From JASHPR01 sp963833885 (GTDB lineage Bacteria; Actinomycetota; Actinomycetes; Streptosporangiales; Streptosporangiaceae): 64,000 bases of DNA. The notes beneath the pieces are model-generated. The model had not been told where the DNA came from, made no database searches, and was given only the letters and a program-made list of their open reading frames with translations. A program made the translations under genes and the position numbers. How positions within the stretch are numbered: position 1 is the stretch's first letter; each line of letters opens with the position of its first letter. The stretch lies in assembly GCA_963833885.1 (NCBI GenBank), contig CAWHZU010000015.1, forward strand, positions 186,001 to 250,000, written 5' to 3'. Shown here one piece after another: positions 60,614-64,000 of this stretch.

Positions 60614-60705
60614 CAGGCAGGTGAAAGATCGTCACCAGATCCCGGTGATTCGGCTGCGGGTAGGCATGGGTCACCTGATTCCGGTGATGAGGGTTCACCT
60701 GCCTG
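60614..60705. promoter_or_regulatory. 92-bp dyad-symmetric array of six GGTGA/TCACC half-sites
   Basis: CAGGCAGGTGAA (60614-60625) and TTCACCTGCCTG (60694-60705) are exact inverted copies. Between them lie TCACC at 60632, GGTGA at 60644, TCACC at 60671 and GGTGA at 60683. With GGTGA at 60620 and TCACC at 60695, neighbouring half-sites within each triplet start exactly 12 bp apart, and the whole is symmetric about 60659/60660. It occupies the divergent gap between the metallo-hydrolase and the 60723 gene. A cooperative dimeric regulator is inferred. Confidence 0.65.
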
Positions 60706-60722
60706 AGCCGGATCATGACGTC

Positions 60723-60959
60723 ATGGACCCCGCACCCGTCCTGTATGTGATCCGGATCCACGGCCACCTCGGCGATACGGTGCTCTCGGCGTTCCCGGCG
60801 ATGACGTCTCGGCGGGACGGCGCGCACACCGTGCTGACTGGCCTTCTTGATCAGTCGGCGCTCTACGGAGTGCTGGCTCAGGTCGAGGCGCTTGGCCTGG
60901 ACCTGCTCGAGGTCCGCCAGCTCAAATCAGCATGCGAATCACCGGAAGCGGGAAGGTGA
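60723..60959 (+). CDS. Small actinobacterial conserved protein (78 aa)
   Basis: This 78-residue protein reads VLYVIRIHGHLGDTVLSAFP, then HTVLTGLLDQSALYGVLAQV and EALGLDLLEVRQL. The pattern recurs in many actinobacterial genomes as a small alpha/beta protein of unknown function. ATG 60723 follows directly on the operator array. It lies 7 bp before the glycosylase gene and is probably cotranscribed with it. Confidence 0.7.
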   Translation: MDPAPVLYVIRIHGHLGDTVLSAFPAMTSRRDGAHTVLTGLLDQSALYGVLAQVEALGLDLLEVRQLKSACESPEAGR

Positions 60960-60966
60960 TCTAGAC

Positions 60967-61653
60967 ATGGCGACTGGTGATTCCAGCCATGCGGAGTGGC
61001 TGCATCGGGCACGTTCTCATCTCCGCAACGCCGATCCCGTGCTGGCCCGGCTCATCGACGAGCGGCCAGCCTTCGACCCCCAGGAGTCGTTCCGAGCCCG
61101 GCTGCCCCGCATGGATCTGTTCGGCGCGCTGTTGTTCCAGGTCACCGGCCAGCAGCTGTCCGTCGCGGCGACCCGCCGGACCATAGCCCGCATTCAGGAG
61201 CTGTTCGGCGATCACCTGCCCTCGCCCGCCGAGCTGCTCAGCGTTGAACCCGGCAAGCTGCGCGAGGCCGGGCTGTCCTGGCGGAAGATCGGCACGCTCC
61301 GCGACCTCGCCGCGCGCCTGGAGGACGGCAGGCTCAGCCAGGACGTCCTGAGCGGCCTGCCCGACGACGAGCTCCTCGCGGAACTGACCAAGATTCCCGG
61401 CATCGGCCCCTGGACCGTGCAGGGCGCGATGCTCATCGCGCTAGGCCGGGAGGATGTCGTCCTGCCGGGCGACCTCGCGCTCCGCAAGGCCGTCCAGGCC
61501 GCCTATGACCTCGACCATCTCCCGCCGCAGGAGGAGGTCCTCGCGATCGCCGAGAAGTGGCGGCCCTACCGCAGCCTCGCGACCAGCTACCTGTTCTCCG
61601 CCGCCTTCGAGTCCGCCCGGGCGCCGTCGGCCGCCGAACATGAGAGTTCTTGA
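60967..61653 (+). CDS. AlkA-type DNA-3-methyladenine glycosylase (HhH-GPD)
   Basis: This 228-residue protein has LLFQVTGQQLSVAATRRTIA and the helix-hairpin-helix LTKIPGIGPWTVQGAMLIAL at about 140-159. The Gly-Pro-Asp motif is VVLPGDLALRKAV with catalytic D169. It should excise alkylated or deaminated purines in base-excision repair. It lacks the N-terminal AlkA domain, so it is of the compact MagIII/Mag1-like kind. It overlaps the next SDR gene by 14 bp. Confidence 0.9.
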   Translation: MATGDSSHAEWLHRARSHLRNADPVLARLIDERPAFDPQESFRARLPRMDLFGALLFQVTGQQLSVAATRRTIARIQELFGDHLPSPAELLSVEPGKLREAGLSWRKIGTLRDLAARLEDGRLSQDVLSGLPDDELLAELTKIPGIGPWTVQGAMLIALGREDVVLPGDLALRKAVQAAYDLDHLPPQEEVLAIAEKWRPYRSLATSYLFSAAFESARAPSAAEHESS

Positions 61654-62344
61654 AGTGCCCGAACGGGTCGCCGTCGTCACCGGCGGCGCGGGCGCCATCG
61701 GAGCGTCGATCACAAAGGCGCTGCGGGACACCGGCCACCGCACCGTGATCCTCGACCGCGACGCCGACGTCGCCTGCGACCTGTCGTCCGAAGCGTCAAC
61801 CCGCGCCGCCGCGGCCACCGTGCTCGAGCGCCACGGCCGCTGCGACGTGCTCGTGCACTGCGCCGCGGCGTTCGACCGGGCGACGATCGCCGAAGTCGAC
61901 GCGGCGACCTGGCGCCGGGTACAGGCCGTCAACGTCGAATCGGCGTTGTGGCTGGTGCAGGCGTTCGCCCCGGGCATGGCCGAGCGGCGATTCGGCCGCA
62001 TCGTGTTCATCGCCTCCGACACCGTCTGGGCCCCGCCGAACCCGGCGATGCTGGCGTACATCGCGAGCAAGGGCGCGCTGCTCGGGGTCATGCGCACGCT
62101 GGCCGTCACCCTCGGTGCCGACGGCATCGCCGTATCGGCAGTGGCACCGGGCCTGACCGACACGCCGGGCGCCCGCACCAGGAACGGCGACGAGCACTTC
62201 GACGCGGTCGTCGAGCGCCAGGCGCTCAAGCGCCCGCTCACACCCGGCGACACCGCGGCCGCCGTCGCGTACCTGGTCTCCGACGCGGCTTCGGCCATGA
62301 CCGGCCAGGTGCTGTGCGCCGACGGCGGTCTCGTCATGCGATAG
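61640..62344 (+). CDS. Short-chain dehydrogenase/reductase
   Basis: This is a 234-residue SDR with VVTGGAGAIGASITKAL, HCAAAFDRA in place of the usual NAG motif, catalytic Ser in VFIASDTVWAPP and YIASKGALLG. AVSAVAPGLTDTPGAR and VLCADGGLVMR end the pattern. ATG 61640 overlaps the glycosylase gene; a GTG at 61655 is the alternative start. Confidence 0.85.
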   Translation: MRVLEVPERVAVVTGGAGAIGASITKALRDTGHRTVILDRDADVACDLSSEASTRAAAATVLERHGRCDVLVHCAAAFDRATIAEVDAATWRRVQAVNVESALWLVQAFAPGMAERRFGRIVFIASDTVWAPPNPAMLAYIASKGALLGVMRTLAVTLGADGIAVSAVAPGLTDTPGARTRNGDEHFDAVVERQALKRPLTPGDTAAAVAYLVSDAASAMTGQVLCADGGLVMR

Positions 62345-62360
62345 GGAGGCAGGCCATGAT

Positions 62361-62768
62361 GTGCACGTGGCGGTCGCTATCGATGTGCTGATCGAGAGGT
62401 TCTACGGCGAGCTGTGGAACCGGTGGGACGATTCCGCGGTCGAGGACACTCTGAGCCCAGGCTTTACCTTCCGCGGGTCGCTGGGGCAGGAGACAACGGG
62501 GCGGCAGGGGTGGCGGCGGTACCGGGACCTGATACGGGAAGGTTCCGCCGACTTTCACAACGAGATCGTGGACCTGGTGTCTGACGGCACGCGGGCGGCG
62601 GCACGGCTTCGCTTCACCGGCACGCACACCGGGCCGCTGCTGGGCCTGCCCGCGACGCAGCGGCGGCTCGAATACGCGGGGGCAGCCTTTTTCACCGCCG
62701 ATGAGCAGTGGCTGACCAGCGCCTGGGTTCTTGGCGATCTCGACGCACTCCGCCGCCAGCTCAGCTGA
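62361..62768 (+). CDS. SnoaL/NTF2-like polyketide-cyclase-fold protein
   Basis: This 135-residue protein reads FYGELWNRWDDSAVEDTLSP, GFTFRGSLGQETTGRQGWRR, FTGTHTGPLLGLPATQRRLE and a C-terminal TSAWVLGDLDALRRQL. It matches the ester-cyclase/SnoaL fold; no polyketide genes are near, so a cyclase role should not be assumed. It starts with GTG after GGGAGG. Confidence 0.82.
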   Translation: MHVAVAIDVLIERFYGELWNRWDDSAVEDTLSPGFTFRGSLGQETTGRQGWRRYRDLIREGSADFHNEIVDLVSDGTRAAARLRFTGTHTGPLLGLPATQRRLEYAGAAFFTADEQWLTSAWVLGDLDALRRQLS

Positions 62769-62793
62769 CCATGGCCGCCAGCTCAGCTGACCA
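62752..62793. repeat. Tandem 20-bp duplication at a gene junction
   Basis: GCCGCCAGCTCAGCTGACCA occurs at 62752-62771 and exactly again at 62774-62793. The first copy contains the end of the SnoaL-like gene including its stop. The second lies in what would be the N-terminus of the GNAT gene and also contributes its ATG context. Confidence 0.85.
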
Positions 62794-63379
62794 CGCCGGA
62801 TACGATCGGCCGGTGCTGCTTCCCGAGCATCCGATTGAGACCGCCCGGCTGACTCTGCGCTTCTTCGCACCCGCCGACTTCGATGATCTGTATGCCTACC
62901 AGTCCCGCCCGGACGTGGCACGTTACCTGCACTGGCATGCCCGTGACCCGGTGCAGGTGCGGCAGGCCCTGGAGCAGCAGTGCGGCGAGACCAGCCTGGA
63001 GACCGAGGGCGACTGGCTGACATTCGCCGTGGTGTGGCGCGAGGCCGGGCGGGTCATCGGCGAGGTTGGCCTGAGATCGCTGAGCCGGGAGCACCGGCTG
63101 GGGGAGACCGGGTTCGTCTTCAACCCGGACTACCAGGGCCGGGGCCTGGCCACCGAGGCGGCTGAGGCAATGCTCGCGATGGGGTTCGAGAGCCTGAGAT
63201 GGCACCGGATCATCGGTTCTTGCGACGCCCGCAATGACCGGTCAGCGCGGCTGATGGAGCGGATCGGCATGCGCCGGGAGGCACACTTCGTCGAGAACGA
63301 GTTCGTGAAGGGGCGGTGGGCGGACGAGCTCGTCTACGCGATGCTCGACCGCGAGTGGCAGGCACGACGGTCTGCATGA
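62771..63379 (+). CDS. GNAT acetyltransferase (RimJ/RimL-like)
   Basis: This 202-residue protein has IETARLTLRFFAPADFDDLY at the start of the domain and GETGFVFNPDYQGRGLATEA with the acetyl-CoA loop near residue 118. RIIGSCDARNDRSARLMERI and GMRREAHFVENEFVKGRWAD follow as in RimJ/RimL-type enzymes. The ATG at 62771 depends on a local 22-bp-period duplication. A GTG at 62813 (VLLPEHPIETARL) is a credible original start. Confidence 0.83.
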   Translation: MAASSADHAGYDRPVLLPEHPIETARLTLRFFAPADFDDLYAYQSRPDVARYLHWHARDPVQVRQALEQQCGETSLETEGDWLTFAVVWREAGRVIGEVGLRSLSREHRLGETGFVFNPDYQGRGLATEAAEAMLAMGFESLRWHRIIGSCDARNDRSARLMERIGMRREAHFVENEFVKGRWADELVYAMLDREWQARRSA

Positions 63380-63387
63380 CCGCCCCG

Positions 63388-63406
63388 CCCGGGAGACTCA
63401 CCCGGG
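63388..63406 (+). terminator. Possible hairpin after the RimJ-like gene
   Basis: CCCGGG pairs with CCCGGG around AGACTCA, 9 bp after the stop codon. The arms are self-complementary, so other pairings are possible. Confidence 0.35.
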
Positions 63407-63482
63407 GGCTGTCCGCCGGCGCGGCGCACGAGCGGGTACCCGCGCGAGACTGGCAGCACTGCCCGAGGCCGAGGAGGCGCAC

Positions 63483-63650
63483 GTGATCGCGGTCAGGACG
63501 GCCAGCCCGCGGGCCCTGCAGGACACGCTGCGCCGGATCTACCACACGGACGCGATCACGGGCACCGAAGCGATCATGGTGCTCGAGACCTTCTTCGAGC
63601 GCCCGCCCGACCCGCGCGAGCCCAGGCCGCAGGACGCGGAGGCTCGGTGA
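63483..63650 (+). CDS. Small protein (55 aa) preceding the NudC-like gene
   Basis: A 55-codon frame starts with GTG after GAGGAGGCGCAC and reads VIAVRTASPRALQDTLRRIY, then HTDAITGTEAIMVLETFFER and PPDPREP. Its stop overlaps the next GTG start by 4 bp (GTGA). Good ribosome binding site and translational coupling support it as real. Function is unknown. Confidence 0.6.
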   Translation: MIAVRTASPRALQDTLRRIYHTDAITGTEAIMVLETFFERPPDPREPRPQDAEAR

Positions 63651-64000
63651 GCGCGGCCCTGGCCTACAACGGCCTGGCCCTCGACCGCGTGCCGGGGCGC
63701 CGGGACACCCCGGAGTGGATCGAGGCCGTGCTGGCCCGCCCAGCCTCCCGGGTGATCCCGTTCTGGCGCGACGGCTGCCTGGTGCGAGACCTTGCCGGAC
63801 CCCGGCCCGTGGTGCTCGGCGCCCAGGCGGCCGCGGCGGTGCTGAAGCACGCCGCGCTCTGTGTGTTCCTGGGGCTGGACGGTGAGGCCGGCGTCTTTGC
63901 CGCGGACCTGTCGGGGCTGGACCGGGCCGAAGCATTGACGGTGGCCGGGGCCACCGACGTGCTGGACGTGCGCCAGCTGGTCGCCTCGCTGGATGCCGCG
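63647..64000 (+). CDS. NudC-like NAD(+) diphosphatase, N-terminal part (runs off window)
   Basis: 118 codons are open to the right edge from GTG 63647. LAYNGLALDRVPGRRDTPEW, then RVIPFWRDGCLV and LCVFLGLDGEAGVFAADLSG match the N-terminal domain of NADH pyrophosphatase NudC. The zinc ribbon and Nudix box lie outside the window, so the assignment rests on the N-terminal domain only. It is translationally coupled to the 55-residue gene. Confidence 0.7.
   Translation, partial: MSAALAYNGLALDRVPGRRDTPEWIEAVLARPASRVIPFWRDGCLVRDLAGPRPVVLGAQAAAAVLKHAALCVFLGLDGEAGVFAADLSGLDRAEALTVAGATDVLDVRQLVASLDAA

Noticed and set aside
60614..60705. Reading the repeated GGTGA/TCACC array as a small CRISPR-like array
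   Set aside because: Repeats are 5-bp half-sites in alternating orientation with fixed short gaps, not direct repeats with unique spacers.

Overview
The window is high-GC DNA (roughly 70% by eye) from an actinomycete. GTG and TTG starts are common. It carries paired ClpP subunits beside a ClgR-type regulator, an Lsr2-like protein, a MurA with Asp in place of the catalytic Cys, a DUF574-type methyltransferase and many GNAT, SDR and PPOX genes. This suits a soil-type filamentous actinobacterium (Streptosporangiales, Catenulispora or Streptomyces-like); the exact genus cannot be fixed from the sequence alone.

Layout. 1-2511 (minus) is the N-terminal 837 codons of an RHS/YD-repeat protein whose C-terminus lies left of the window. 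2762-6889 holds an acyl-CoA synthetase, an epimerase, a class IV aminotransferase and a frameshifted RraA-like gene. 6925-10461 (minus) is a 1178-residue membrane protein of unknown family. 10669-17693 mixes a SHOCT membrane protein, a DUF899 protein with an ECF sigma factor that lacks an ordinary start codon, a ribosome-protection GTPase, a methyltransferase, an Lsr2-like protein, a GNAT and an OsmC protein. 17818-21043 is clpP1-clpP2, a convergent ClgR-like gene, and murA. 21057-28436 is housekeeping and accessory genes: TOPRIM protein, cupin, acetate-type transporter, HpnA-like epimerase, PPOX, enoyl-CoA hydratase, DinB, DIP1984 and a broken DUF5655 gene.

29431-38854 is a coherent catabolic cluster: APC permease, three SDR dehydrogenases, an enolase-superfamily dehydratase broken by two frameshifts, an alanine-racemase-like protein, a GntR/FadR regulator, a 3-hydroxyacyl-CoA dehydrogenase-like protein, a divergent ketopantoate-reductase-like protein and an SMP-30 lactonase. 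An identical 17-bp sequence lies in front of both the permease and the lactonase, so they are probably one regulon under the GntR protein. The substrate is not deducible, but a sugar acid, hydroxy acid or amino-acid derivative would fit.

40248-48933 has a GNAT plus MetE-like pair, then a two-component system divergent from an ABC exporter. One permease of the exporter carries a large extracytoplasmic insert, and a 37-codon copy of its C-terminal tail sits downstream. 49010-55720 has a zinc-ribbon/HTH protein under a promoter palindrome, an aldo/keto reductase, TetR with a divergent DHA2 efflux pump, an atypical response regulator, and a membrane-anchored nicotinamidase-like protein that keeps the metal site but has lost its catalytic triad. 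55725-64000 has LtrA, a UvrA-type ABC protein, a metallo-beta-lactamase-fold hydrolase, an AlkA-type glycosylase, an SDR, a SnoaL-like protein, a GNAT and the start of a NudC-like Nudix hydrolase.

The most unusual signals are regulatory. The first is a 92-bp dyad-symmetric array of six GGTGA/TCACC half-sites at 60614-60705, whose TCACC-N7-GGTGA unit recurs at 10554-10570 in front of the large unknown membrane protein. The second is the shared 17-bp site of the catabolic cluster. The best candidates for undescribed protein systems are the 1178-residue membrane protein and the pseudo-nicotinamidase membrane protein. No CRISPR array, rRNA, convincing tRNA or intact insertion sequence was seen.
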